From Silene latifolia (lineage: Eukaryota; Streptophyta; Magnoliopsida; Caryophyllales; Caryophyllaceae), in assembly GCF_048544455.1 (NCBI RefSeq), contig NC_133538.1, positions 162,658-226,657 of the forward strand: DNA of 64,000 nucleotides, read 5' to 3'. A program made the translations under genes and the position numbers. Every line of letters starts with the position of its first letter. The stretch's first letter is position 1. A model generated the notes under the pieces. That model did not search any database. It was not told where the DNA came from and saw only the letters and a list, made by a program, of their open reading frames with translations. This document shows positions 47,712 through 59,206 of this stretch, one piece after another.

Positions 47712-49232
47712 TGATAGGCTATGTCGTACACCTAATCAAAGATAAATTCCCTAAACACAAATAAATGTCGTAATAGGGGTCGAACACAAGGAGATGGGAA
47801 TTGCGCTATGAAATGCTATGAGTAGACTTCTATCAAGGTCGATTACGATTGGTTTGGTTTGTTGGTTGGTTTGTTAACTAGCAAATGAAACGATGTAAAC
47901 TATATGATTAAAGGAGTCTAGGGGAATCGGGTCACACATGCAATTGTAAATATATTTGTTCATGCTAAACTCGGAATTAATAACATTGTCAATTGTTTAG
48001 GCTTAAAGACACCCACCTCACGATATTAGTGTCAACCATAGACCGGGTCCTAGAGAAACTCTCGTTTATGACTAGGTCGTCCTACTACACATGCCTAGTC
48101 TAATCTGATTCCGTGCCTCTCGACTTATAGAACGAATTAACAAACTTAATCGATGAATAAGGCCTCTAAACAAAGATTAATCGTGACGATACAAACATGT
48201 GATAGAAACAATTAGACAATATTATATCAACCTAATTTATCATTTTACATATATTGGTTATTGCATGGCTTCCCTAGTCCCTAGACTAAGGAAATTTAGC
48301 TACTCACATTCAAATGTAAACTACCAACTATGATGTAAGAAATGTTAGACATGATTATAGAAATTATATAGACTAAATGGTGAATCATGAAATGTAATAA
48401 TAAACTATGTGATATAATTGAAATACTAATGATAAAACTATGTAATAACTAAAATAGAAATGTAAACTAAATAAACTAGAATTAGAATTACCGAAATAGA
48501 AATGGAACTTGAACTAAGAACTTGCAAGGAAGAACATATGAGAACCAAAAGCTTGAATATATAAGAACCAAATGTTTAACAAATATCAAATGCTTAACAA
48601 TATTAAAACTAAAATGAGAACTATGAGAGAATTGTTTGCTTAAGGCAAATAGAGAGTAAAATTGTGTAAAATGGTATATGAAAGATGTCCTACAAGGACG
48701 GATTAAGGCCCCTATTTATAGTTAGGGGCATAACGTAAAAGTCCAAGAGGAGGTCAACCCCGATCGGGGCTGTAGGTTTTCGGGTATAATTCTTCAATTC
48801 TTGATTAAATGCTTCTAAGAATCCTATGCAGTGTCTTAACTCCTCCTTAATCACCCGGTTAATTACATAATTTGGCATCCCATGAGCATCCAAAGTTGAG
48901 CATCCAAAGTGCTTGTGTGGACTTCTTAATTTGGGCTTAATTTGTGATTTCATTTGTGCATCAACCCACTTCACAATTCTTCATGCTTGGACCTTGTCAT
49001 CTCCATAATATCCTACCATGGTCCATCTTGCTTCCACATAGCTTGGTGAACTCGGTGCTTGTTAAAATGACGGAAAAAACATCCAAGGGCTTTATTCCTA
49101 CAAAATGCGATAAAATACAAGCAACACACCTAGAACACAAGATTATCTCACAAATATACTAATTAAAGTATGATATTCAATCAAAATCGAGCTAAACTGA
49201 GGGGTAGAATCCTATATAAAATGGACACATCA
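47712..49232. mobile_element. Solo LTR with CATAC target duplication
   Basis: A 1521-bp sequence beginning TGATAGGCTATGTCG and ending ATGGACACATCA, flanked on both sides by CATAC (47707-47711 and 49233-49237). It contains TCGAACACAAGGAGATGGG and GGGGAATCGGGTCACACATG, words I associate with Ty3-type LTRs, and no PBS, polypurine tract or coding sequence next to it. This is the product expected from LTR-LTR recombination. Confidence 0.8.
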
Positions 49233-49237
49233 CATAC

Positions 49238-49748
49238 AGTTTAATTGCAAAATAACTTTAACTCATCACCAGTTTCCATAATTCTCTTCATACACTATGT
49301 TTTACAATCAGAATCAATAACAACATTTCACCACAAAATTTTCTGACACAATTCATATACGCATCACATTTCATAGCTAATATAGTTAACCAGTTATTTA
49401 AATTATTAAACGCGCGCATTATATTCAAAATTTCCGAATTCTTAAATGCAAACAATACAATCAAGTAGGGCCAGTTCTGAGGACCATTTAGAGGGGCGGT
49501 GGCCTAGGACCCAAGCTTAAAAGGGGTCCAATTTTCTAAGAATTTCTTTTTTCAGTTATATATTTATATATTTTTACTGAAGGAATATGATACTTGATTA
49601 TTATTGACAAAATCAATCGATATATGTACATTGTGCGAGATCAATATCCTAGCCTAATTACAAGGGATTCTCTCTTAATTATTTATAATTAATTAGGGAA
49701 CTAAATCACATACGAAATACAATATATTCTACCGAAATATTCTATATT
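49238..49748. other. Intergenic, transposon-like scrap
   Basis: AT-rich. A GC-richer piece at 49465-49530 (GGGGCGGTGGCCTAGGACCC) looks like a transposon remnant of unknown class. No gene. Confidence 0.3.
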
Positions 49749-51820
49749 CTACCACACCTTCTCAATCGAAACGAGAGGAGAACGAATGTTGAGACTGTCT
49801 CGAAAATCATCAAAAAGGACGGACGGGAGACCCTTAACGTCACCACGAGAAACCTTCTCACGAACAAAGTGAATATCGAGCTCAATATGCTTCGTACATT
49901 GGTGTTGGACGAGATTACCTGCGAGATAGATGGCACTATTATTGTCGCAGTAAACCAAAGTAGCTTTTCGGAAAGGATGATGAAGCTCCAGTAGCAAGTT
50001 ACGTAACCAACACGACTCTGAAACAACATTGGCTACACCTCGATATTCCGCCTCAGCACTTGAACTAGAAATGGCGGGTTGTCTCTTAGATGCCCAAGAG
50101 ACTAAATTGTCCCCTAAAAAGACACAGTACCCGCTCGTGGATCGACGAGTGTCAGGATAGCCGACCCAATCAACATCGGTATACGTAGTAAGACTTGTAG
50201 GAGGAGACGATCCTAACCAAAGACCGTGTTGAATGGTGCCCTTTATATAACGAAGAATGCGTTTTAAAGCATTCATACGAACCTCTATTGGATTATGCGT
50301 CAACAAGCACAATTGTTGCATAACATAAGAGATATCAGGATGGGTAAATGTAAGATACTGGAGAGCACTGGCTAAACTTCTATATAGCGTAGGATCATCG
50401 AATAGAACACTCGGGGAGGAGCTAAGCTTAGTCTTTATATCGACGGGCGTGGGAGATGGCTTGCAGGAGCTCATACCCGCCCTTTCAAGGACCTCGACAA
50501 CATATTTTTCTTGGGAAAGAAACAAACCTGTCGAATGTCGAGTGGCTCGAATTCCAAGAAAATAGCTGATGGGTCCAAGATCTTTCTTAGCAAACTCAAT
50601 TACAAGATGATTTAGAAGAGAATCTCGTAGCTGCGTCGAAGAGCAAATTGACAAAATGTCATCGACATATAAAAGAAGAAAAGTGATGTTATCTTTTGTA
50701 TCGCGGTAAATGAAGAGCGAATGATCACATTTACTATGGGTAAACCCGATGGACTCCACGAAAATAGCAAACTGTGTGTACCAAGCCCGTGGGGCTTGCT
50801 TGAGGCCATAGAGCGATTTCCGAAGGAGACAAACATGATCGGGAAAACATTTGTCACGATAGCCAAAAGGTTGATACATGTACATGGTTTCTTTAAGTTC
50901 TCCATGAAGAAATGCGTTCTTCACATCTAATTGTCGAATGGACCAATTATGTGATATGGCGAATGAGAGAACCGTGCGGATTATTGCCGGTTTCACAACC
51001 GGGCTAAAAGTATCGTCGCAATCCACATCGACCTACTGAGTTTTCCCATCACCTAAAGTCGAGCTTTATGCCTTTCAAAAGAATCGTCGGATTTAAACTT
51101 ATGTCTAAAAATTCTCATAAAACGAATAACATTCACATTAGCCGGACGTAGGACAAGCTCCCAAGTCTTAGTTCTAATTAAAGCGTTAAATTCATCATCC
51201 ATCGCCATTTTCCAATTATAGTCTTTAAGATCGGACATAGGGTTATAGGGAAGAGGTGAGACATCGACGCTAGTATTTAGATTAAATATAGGCTTAGGCT
51301 TACGAATTCCATGGTCACTGCGTGTCAAGACTTTAGAGGCTAAGAGAATAAGATGGTCAGGTGAGGAAGCAACTGGTGTGGGTATTATTTGCGGCTGTGG
51401 GAACGGTTGCTTAGGGGAGGCAGGGGACGTTTGTGGAAGTAGAGGAGAGGTTGTGGGTGTAGGAGAGCGGGGGGGGGTGGCAGAATCAAAGAAGATACTG
51501 TTCTGAGGCAGTGGGTGTTAGGTAACATGACGGACCACATACGGAGACAGACCACTATCTAAACAATCATAGACGTGAGAGTCAGGGGTGTGGAATTTGG
51601 CGAAAGGAAATTATGTCTCATCAAATAGCACATGGCGACTAAGGATCATTTTATTAGTTTTCATGTCGAAACATTTATACCCACGATGGTTTGATGGGAA
51701 ACCGAGAAAGACACAAGATGTCGATCGAGCTTGGAGTTTATTTATAGTGGAAGACGGTATAAAAGGATAACACAAACAACCAAAAGCACGTATATGAGAA
51801 TATGATGGTTGTGTGGACAT
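49749..51820 (-). pseudogene. pol: Broken Ty1/copia pol (integrase end, reverse transcriptase, RNase H)
   Basis: Minus strand. 51820-51611 encodes the C-terminal part of integrase (PSYSHIRAFGCLCYPF; SCVFLGFPSNHRGYKCFD). 51600-51330 is a degraded linker. 51328-51053 has the start of the RT region (NWKMAMDDEFNALIRTKTWE). 51026-49749 is a 425-codon frame with copia RT (SIRQLDVKNAFLHGELKE; LYGLKQAPRAW; LLLYVDDIL) and RNase H (WASKRQPAISSSSAEAEYRG; VYCDNNSAIYLAGN). At least two frame breaks separate the pieces, and gag, protease and the rest of integrase are missing on the right, where Tat sequence begins. The element was inserted into, or recombined with, the Tat copy. Confidence 0.85.
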
Positions 51821-51984
51821 GGCCCACCTACACGCTCAGCCAATCTGTGGACGTATAGCGGTCTTTTGAAAGCCACGCTCGGCGGCGTAAAAATGCCTTC
51901 GACCAGATCGTTTTAGATCGGTCGGTTTCGTCTCGGTAAAGGTCTCGAGACGATTAGAGATGTTCGTAGTCGCCACCAAGCATT
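51821..51984 (-). mobile_element. Tat PBS and leader fragment
   Basis: On the minus strand the LTR end is followed by CTTGGTGGCGACTACGAAC (PBS area) and about 150 bp of leader ending GGTGGGCCATGTCCAC, at which point copia integrase sequence starts. The leader matches the style of the one at 1759-1830. Confidence 0.6.
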
Positions 51985-54252
51985 TGTGGGATGCCTGCAA
52001 CCCGCTCGAATTCCACTTTATACCTCGGTCAAATCGAAGCACAAAGCAGCGTTTGACATAGGTACTAAAGATAAGGAAATCGTCCCTTTTTAGCATCCTA
52101 TCTCTAGAATGACTCTCGTACGCCCTGGATAAGGTCGTCCACTATCCAAAGTTTCTGAGTAAGAGGTGAAGGTACGTATTGGGAAGCCCTTTAATCAGAC
52201 ACCCAATTCCGCCCGCGTTTAGCGGCCTCTACTGATCGATCTTGGTTGGTTGAATGCAAAAGTTGATAAAACGGTTTAAATGCATGAATGCGCATTGAAT
52301 AATTTAAACCTAACATGTGAGAGATTTCTAAGTCGGTTGATTTAATCTACGTATCAAGTATAATATGTCGAGTTGGATTAATGGTTGATTTGCATGCAAG
52401 ACGGAAATTAAGCATCCATTTACCGTATTAAGTTTAGGGTGCATAACATGGTCCATTTGTCTTGGTAAGGCATTTTGCAAATAAGGTTTTGAATAATCGA
52501 ATAGTCATCTGATCCGTTCTATATCCGGGTTAACCGGAGTCGGGATCGTCCTAGACTAATGCTGGAAGGGAACAGGCCCTGTACCAGACGGCTATAAGAG
52601 GCGCGAGCCAGCCGGCGGTGTAAGGGGCCTCCCTCTGGTGTTGAAAATGAGTAAGAAAAGGCCTGCTTGAGGTGCGGGTTAGCCAACGGTTGTATGCCGT
52701 GTTCTGACTTTTTAGAAACGTTATAAAACGTGTTAAAAATGGGTATTTGAACCCGGTTTGGTTTTGAAAGGGTCATTTAGACCGCATTTGTCTATTTGAA
52801 GAACTAGACTCGAATAATCATCATTATTTGATAATATTCGGTGTCGGGTTCGATTTGACAAACTTGACATGAATAGTTTTGAAAATGATTGTGGGCTAGT
52901 TGTTTTAAGTCCATTTTGAATGTAATTAGTCGATACTCGTCATCATACCCGAGTTAAAATCCGGCATGGTATATAGAACCAAGGATGATTTTGTGTTGGT
53001 GACTAATATGTTTGCTTGAAAATGTAAAGAAACGAAATAAACGGCTTTAAAATACCTTTTAAATGTCATTAACCAAATATTATCACCGAAACACGGATTT
53101 AACCGTCATGGTATGAAGAACCAAGGGTGAAAAATGCTTTATGGTTAAAACATGTGAAATGAAACAAAAAGGTTTCGAAAATACTTGAAATGGTAAAAAC
53201 CGATTAAAAATATGAAAAATGGGTTGAGGGAAATGACGAGAAAAAACACGGTTGATCTCTGGTCTGAGCACCCCATTTAGCGACCTAAGGGGCTTCTGCC
53301 TCAGACCAAAAATCGGTTTTGGCTCGTTTATCCCATGTTTTGGTTCATGTTATGCATATTTTAGCATGTTAGAGTCATGAAACAAATGAAAACATAATAA
53401 AAGAGGATTTTTACACCCTCATACTTACATGTTTGGTTATGGCGAGTGACCGACGTAAGTGTAACAACTTGTTTGATCGGAAAAAACTCGGTTTAAAACC
53501 GTTTTGGTAAGTAAAGAGTGTTTTAAAAGTTTAGTGATGGTGTAGTGGTCGAAGTGGTAGGTCAAGTGGTTTAATGCACGATGACAGTACCAAACAATGT
53601 GTAAGGCTTGTGTTTACGATCGGTAGGTCGTAAACACGCGTCGGACTGTGACTTTAGAAGTCGAGTCGAAAATTTTAAGGGAGAAAAGAGGGGGCGGACA
53701 CTCGCGTAAGTCTCAGATGGGTGGCATTTGAGGGGTATTTATAGGAGAATAAGTGGTTGTGTGAGTTTTGAGCGACGTGGCCACCTGGGCTGCTTAAAGA
53801 GGCGCGAGCCACGTCGTGGCACTTCGAGTTGTGTTGTCACTATCACAACAAACGCAATCATGATTTGTTCTATCCTAGGTTTTGTAGTCACATGTTTGGT
53901 ACTTGACCAACATGAATCCGGGAAAACTTAGCATAGAAGGCTTGAAGATATTTTGTTTTTGTGGTTGACTCGGTTTGACTCGTTGTTGGAGTCGGGATTT
54001 GAATTTTTGAGTTGGTTTTTGGTCCGGTGTCGGTTTTGACTCTAGTTAGTGTCATTGCGACCCCGTCGTCGTGCATTAAACACTCTAGGTATTTTTGAAA
54101 TGTTTTGAAATGTTTTATTTTCGAAATCGTTTTAAGTTTTCCAATGTAAAGTTGTACACAAACTGTCGATCAAACGCTGCGATCCCAAAACATGTTGTAG
54201 TCCGATATCATCGGGTATTTGTTGGAGCCTCAGCAGATACTGGGTATCTACA
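51985..54252 (-). mobile_element. Tat-type Ty3 LTR
   Basis: A 2268-bp LTR on the minus strand, TGTAGATACCC...ATCCCACA. A polypurine tract (GTCAAAGTGGGGGCTC) lies directly before it (54253-54268), and PBS/leader sequence directly after it. Its 3' part resembles the LTR at 1-1758 in sequence order. It holds AGGCGCGAGCC boxes at 52599 and 53800. No genes are credible within it. Confidence 0.75.
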
Positions 54253-54268
54253 GAGCCCCCACTTTGAC

Positions 54269-54560
54269 TGAGGCTTGGACAGGGCGAAAGTCAAAGTAGA
54301 GTCCCCAGGTCAATCGAAGATTACAACCTGAAGACCCAAGCGACGTCGAGGCGGCTCGAAAGGATTCGGGCCAAGGACCTGCCGTCGGGAAGGGCGACGC
54401 CCAGGCGACTCGAGGGTATGAGTCAAGGACCTGTCGTCGGGAATATTTTAGAGTCTGTCGACTGTCCGTGCGGGTCGTTTAAAGTCCATTAGATTACGTA
54501 CGAAGACTCGCCAGCCATAAGAAAGAGTCATACTTGAGGCATCCTCGGATATGTCCTTGC
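54269..54560 (-). other. 3' non-coding segment next to the polypurine tract
   Basis: No gene. It contains two related GAC-CTG(C/T)CGTCGGGAA words (54385-54440) and leads into the tandem array. Confidence 0.4.
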
Positions 54561-54564
54561 ATGG

Positions 54565-55985
54565 TTGCGGATAAATGCTCGCCAGCTGCAGTGCGTATGT
54601 GAGGAGGGCTCGCCAGCCGCGATGCGTTGTAAGGCTCGCCAGCCGCGACAAGGAAATGTACCCGAGGCATCTTCGGGATCTGTCCTTAAAAGAGTGTGGA
54701 CAAAGGCTCGCCATCCGTGGTGCGTATATGAGGAGGGCTCGCCAGCCGCGGTGCGTTGTAAGGCTCGCCAACCGAGACAAGGAAATGTACCTGAGGAATC
54801 TTCGGGATCTGTCCTTGAAAAGAGAGCGGACAAAGGCTCGCCAGCCATGGTGCGTATGTGAGGAGGGCTCGCCAGCCGCGGTGCGTTGTAAGGCTCGCCA
54901 GCCGAGACAAGGAAATGTACCCGAGGGATCTTCGAGATCTGTCCTTGAAAAGGGTGCGGACAAAGGCTCGCCAGCCGTGGTGCGTATGTGAGGAGGGCTC
55001 GCCAGCCGCGATGCGTTATAAGGCTCGCCAGCCGAGACAAGGAAATGTACCCGAGGCATCTTCGGGATCTGTCCTTGAAAAGGGTGCGGACAAAGGCTCG
55101 CCAGCCGTGGTGCGTATGTGAGGAGGGCTCGCCAGCCGCGGTGCATTGTATGGCTCGCCAGCCGAGACAAGGAAATTTACCTGAGGCATCTTCGGGATCT
55201 GTCCTTGAAAGGGTGCGGACAAAGGCTCGCCAGCCATGGTGCGTATGTGAGGAGGGCTCGCCAGCCGCGATGCGTTGTAAGGCTCGTCAACCGAGACAAG
55301 GAAATGTACCCGAGACATCTTCGGGATGTGTCCTTGAAAGGTTTCGGACAAAGGCTCGCCAGCCATGGTGCGTATGTGAGGAGGGCTCCCCAGCCGCGAT
55401 GCGTTGTAAGGCTCGCTAGGTGAGACAAGGAATGTACCCGAGGCATCTTCGGGATGTGTCCTTGAAAAGGGTGCGAACAAAGGCTCGCCAGCCGTGGTGC
55501 GTATGTGAGGAGGGCTCGCCAGCCGCGGTGCGTTGTAAGGCTTGCCAGCCGAGACAAGGAAATGTACCCGAGGCATCTTCGGGATCTGTCCTTGAAAAGG
55601 GTGCGGACAAAGGTTCGCCAGCCGTGGTGCGTTGTAAGGCTCACCAGCCGAGACAAGGAAATGTACCCGAGGCATCTTCGGGATATGTCCTTGAAAGGGT
55701 GCGGACAAAGGCTCGCCAGCCATGGTGCGTATATGAGGAGGGCTCGCCAGCCGCGATGCGTTGTAAGGCTCGCCAGCCGAGACAAGGAAATGTACCCGAG
55801 GCATCTTCGGGAGCTGTCCTTGAAAGGGTGCGGACAAAGGGTCGCCAGCCATGGTGCGTATGTGAGGAGGGCTCGCCAGCCGCGATGCATTGTAAGGCTC
55901 GCCAGCCGAGACAAGGAAATGTACCCGAGACATCTTCGGGATGTGTCCTTGAAAAGTTGCGGACAAAGGCTCGCCAACCATGGTA
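54565..55985. repeat. 130-bp tandem array with internal GGCTCGCCAGCC triplication
   Basis: About eleven units. The word GACAAAGG(C/T)TCGCCA recurs at roughly 130-bp steps (near 54699, 54830, 54960, 55090, 55216, 55346, 55479, with one shortened unit at 55606-55706, then 55835 and 55963). Each unit holds three GGCTCGCCAGCC sub-boxes and one GAAATGTACCCGAGGCATCT word. Many long frames on both strands are artefacts of the repeat. Confidence 0.9.
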
Positions 55986-56059
55986 AGGTCGGTTAATGGA
56001 CCATGGGAGTAGCCGCGTCAAGTGGGCTTGCTTTGAAAGTAGCGAACTCATGATGCCGC

Positions 56060-56480
56060 TGTGGAAATAGTGGGCTTGGATTTTCACTATCACTGTTTTT
56101 GGAATGAGCGGGTTCCGCGAGGAAGCCCTCTGCTGGTGTTTGAAAGAATAGTGAATTTGGAATTTTCACTATTGATTGAAGTGACGGTTTATATGCCGCC
56201 GTTGACATTTGATGGAAATAGTGAACTTGGAATCTTCACTATTGATTGAAGTGACGGTTTATGTGTCGCCGTTGACATTTGAAAGAAATAGTGAATTTGG
56301 AATCTTCACTATTGATTGAAGTGACGGTTTATGTGCCGCCGTTGCTTGAAAAATAGCGGTTTTTGAATTTTCGCTGTTATTTTGAAGTTGGAGGAAAATA
56401 ACGATTTTGAATTTTCGCTATTATTTTTGAAGTTGGCGGTTTCGATCGCCGTTTGCTTTAAGTTTTCGAAAATAGCGAAT
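56060..56480. repeat. Array of about 70-bp units carrying AATAGTGA/TCACTATT hairpins
   Basis: Three clear units (about 56147-56213, 56217-56283, 56285-56345) and diverged neighbours on both sides. Each has an inverted pair around a short loop (AATAGTGAA...TTCACTATT) followed by GTGACGGTTTAT(A/G)TG. Lies between the 130-bp array and the antisense-gene region. Confidence 0.75.
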
Positions 56481-56599
56481 TTGAATTTTCACTATTTGGT
56501 GTTGTTTGTTTTCGAGGAAATGACGACATTCAATATCGTCAACGAAAATTCGAATTTGTTGTGGGGAATTGGATCAAAGCCCAAATTTCGCTGAAAAAG

Positions 56600-57810
56600 C
56601 AAAGGGGAGGCCTGGTTTAGGCGCGAGCCATCTGGCGATAGAAGCCGGCTTCCCTATTTTCTGTTAAAAAGACGCGAGGTTGAGCTGCGGATGATTATTC
56701 ATCTTCAACCTCAAAAATCTCGCAAAATCGCCATTAAAGGACCTTCTAGCTTGCCTTCGTCTGTGCCATTGTCAACAAATGTCATCTCAAGGTAAGTATT
56801 TCCTCTTGAATCCTTTCAAATTTGTCGATTTTAGTTTGTTTAAATTAGGGCGAAATTTTGCCCTAAAAATCGAATTAGGCGTTTTTGATTGAGCCAATTT
56901 CGAGTGAAATTGATGTTTGCATTAGGTTAGAAACCTTTTTAGGAGTATAGGGGTGCTTTTAGTTTGCATTTTGGTCCCCGTTCCCACTCCCTGTGCTCGA
57001 AAAACGTGATTGAGGCGAGAAACCGTCTCATTTCACAATGCCAAGTTTATTTGCTTGGGTAATGGGTCCCACTAGGTTGCATTGTAGTTGGGAAAACCCG
57101 TGTTTGCCATTTAAGGACCTTCGTTGGGTGTTTGTGGGCAAAATTGGATTTTTGCCTTTTGCGACGGTCTTACGTCTGACAAAATAAGCGCCTGTTTGGG
57201 CTTGAATTGAGTCAGTTTGCCTTGAAATGGACCTTATTGGTATTTTAGGTCGCCTTGAGGCGTGATAAAATCACGTTTGCCTTTTTGTAGTCGTTTTTGA
57301 ATTTTTGACCGGTTTGGGCTCAAATTAGCGTATGAATTGCCTTTTTGAACCGTAGAAAAATCCCCATTGTGTCGGGAATGTATTTTGGGTTGTTGGCAGA
57401 CCTTGTATGGGTCTTGAAATGCCGTTTTTGTGGTTTTGACTCGTCTTTTGCTTGAAAAGAGGGGCGAGTCGTTTTTGTGTCTTTTTTTATGAGTGGTTTG
57501 GGGGCGGGATTGCCCCTTGTTTTTGTATTGCAGGTTGTATTTTTTTGTTTTTGGATTTATCCATTTCATGCCGTCGTAATGCCGAAATTTCGGCTGACGT
57601 TTTTTGTTGTTGTTTTTTTTATCGCAGGGTATCGTCTGGGACCGATGGGGTCCGTTGTTGAGTCTTTGGAGGAGGAAGTCGATCTTGGAGGGGAGATTTA
57701 GCGGCCGAGGAGGCTGCCGTATTCGAGGCGGTAGTGGAGGATGCTTCCGTAGAGGAGGATAGGCGGCTGATATGGCCGGTTTGTCCTTTTCGTTGTGGCT
57801 CATAGACAGG
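56600..57810 (+). other. Possible second plus-strand transcription unit (spliced, degenerate)
   Basis: 56600-56690 resembles 59030-59110, the promoter-side sequence of the antisense ORF. An ATG at 56777 is followed after 13 nt by AAG/GTAAGTATTTCC, a near-perfect splice donor. Candidate acceptors are TTGCAG at about 57533 and TATCGCAG at 57627. With the latter, the joined frame runs MSSQGYRLGPMGSVVESLE and ends within 30 codons; other frames downstream are Ala/Glu-rich. The 249-codon minus frame over 57234-57983 is not supported by any motif. Function unknown, low confidence. Confidence 0.3.
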
Positions 57811-58056
57811 GTGGCTGATGAGTGGGGTTCGATGATCGGAATGGTGCATCGCATCATGGTTCTTGGCCTCCTCATCATCCGAAGTCTGCAAGACACTGTC
57901 TTCTTTTTTGTCATGGAGCAGGAGCGGAGGATTATCGTCATGGTAACCTCCTCTGCTTTCGCTGTTGCTCCTCTGTTTCCCATGTTGCTCTCTTTCTTTT
58001 CCGTTTGAGAGGATAGAGAGTGCTTAGTTCGGTAGGTGACGGATAGCCCCCAGTCC

Positions 58057-58190
58057 GTTGTCTTAGGCCGGTGTCTGTATGATAGACGTTTGTTTTAGGC
58101 CAGTGTCTGTATGATAGACGTTTGTTTTAGGCCAGTGTTTGTATGATTGACGTTTGTTTTAGGCCAGTGTCTGTATGATAGACGTTTGTA
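58057..58190. repeat. 32-bp tandem repeat, four copies
   Basis: GTATGATAGACGTTTG recurs at exactly 32-bp steps (GATAGACG-type word at 58081, 58113, 58145 and 58177), with TTAGGCCAGTGTCT completing the unit. Confidence 0.9.
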
Positions 58191-58199
58191 TTTTGCGTA

Positions 58200-59100
58200 A
58201 GGCGGTTTGTATATATGTGTTTTTGGATTGTGGTTTGTTTTGTGATTTTTGGCTTTTTTTTTTGTGTTGCGTTTCGGAGGAGCACTTGTCTGCTGTTGAT
58301 TCTCCTTTTGCTTTGCACCAGTTCCTGCATCGTTAGTGTAGAAAACAGGCCACAGATAGCACATACGCAAAAACGTAAACACGTAGAAGTATATGGTTGA
58401 AAATACGTAAAGCATTTGTTCGAAAATCAAAATTAACCAAGATAACTTGAAGTTAAAATTTAAAATTTTGAAATGATTTTTGAAAATTCCGTGACAAGTC
58501 GTCACGTTTGGAATTGGAAAAGAAATTGATTTGAAAATTTGAGCAATTAACTCGTGTCGTGAATTAAATTGCATCGAAATTTTTGAAAATTGACTCGAAA
58601 AAATATAAAACTCAAACCGTCAGGAAAGAATTTTTAGAAAAGGATTTTTGCGAGTATATTTGGCTTTTGATGTCAAGACTCGAATTTGTGAGCGCTTGAA
58701 TTTTTGAGGAAAATTGATGTCGTGTTATCAATTGATTTTTGATTTGCGAAAAAGCGAAAATTTTTCGGAATTTCGACTGACATGGAAACGATCCATCGCG
58801 GATCGGGGCGACTAGCCTTCCCCCCTTTAAAAAAGAAAGAAAAATCCGTATGTTTAAAGCTGCGTAATGGAAACCGTGTCGGATTTCGTAAAACGCGAAA
58901 ACAAGGAAATGTGAGTGTGAAGAAACACAAAATTTCCCGGATCATCCCGAAGAGGCGCGAGGTTCCTGGCGGGAGGTTTGAGGTGTCAGGAGAAAACACA
59001 TGTTGAAAGTGACAAGTCAACAGCGGGAATCCTGGAGGAGCCTCAAAGAGGCGCGAGCAGCTCAGCGATGGAAGCCGACTCTCCCCTTTTTCTGAAAAAT
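58200..59100. other. Element 3' region, no gene seen
   Basis: AT-rich with short frames on both strands and no motif. It ends in a GC-richer stretch with AGGCGCGAG boxes at 58953 and 59049, just upstream of the antisense promoter. Confidence 0.4.
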
Positions 59101-59115
59101 GCGCTGATCATTTTG

Positions 59116-59123
59116 TATAAATA
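59116..59123 (+). promoter_or_regulatory. TATA box for the antisense mobile-domain ORF
   Basis: TATAAATA followed by AGGGACG, 84-91 bp upstream of the ATG at 59207. The leader CATTGTTTCATCATCCGAAA and the A/C-rich rest are typical for plant genes. The box points opposite to the retrotransposon transcript. Confidence 0.6.
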
Positions 59124-59206
59124 GGGACGTTTGTGTTTCATTGTTTCATCATCCGAAACACAAAAACATCTCTACAAAACCTCTTGTTCTTCCACAAAAA
59201 TATTTC

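Noticed and set aside
54448-56093. Large overlapping frames (up to 321 codons) across the 130-bp array
   Set aside because: Open in several frames on both strands only because of the tandem repeat; peptide is a repeat translation.
57234-57983. 249-codon minus-strand frame in the Tat 3' region
   Set aside because: Lys/Thr/Pro-rich low-complexity product with no motif; overlaps GT-rich non-coding DNA.
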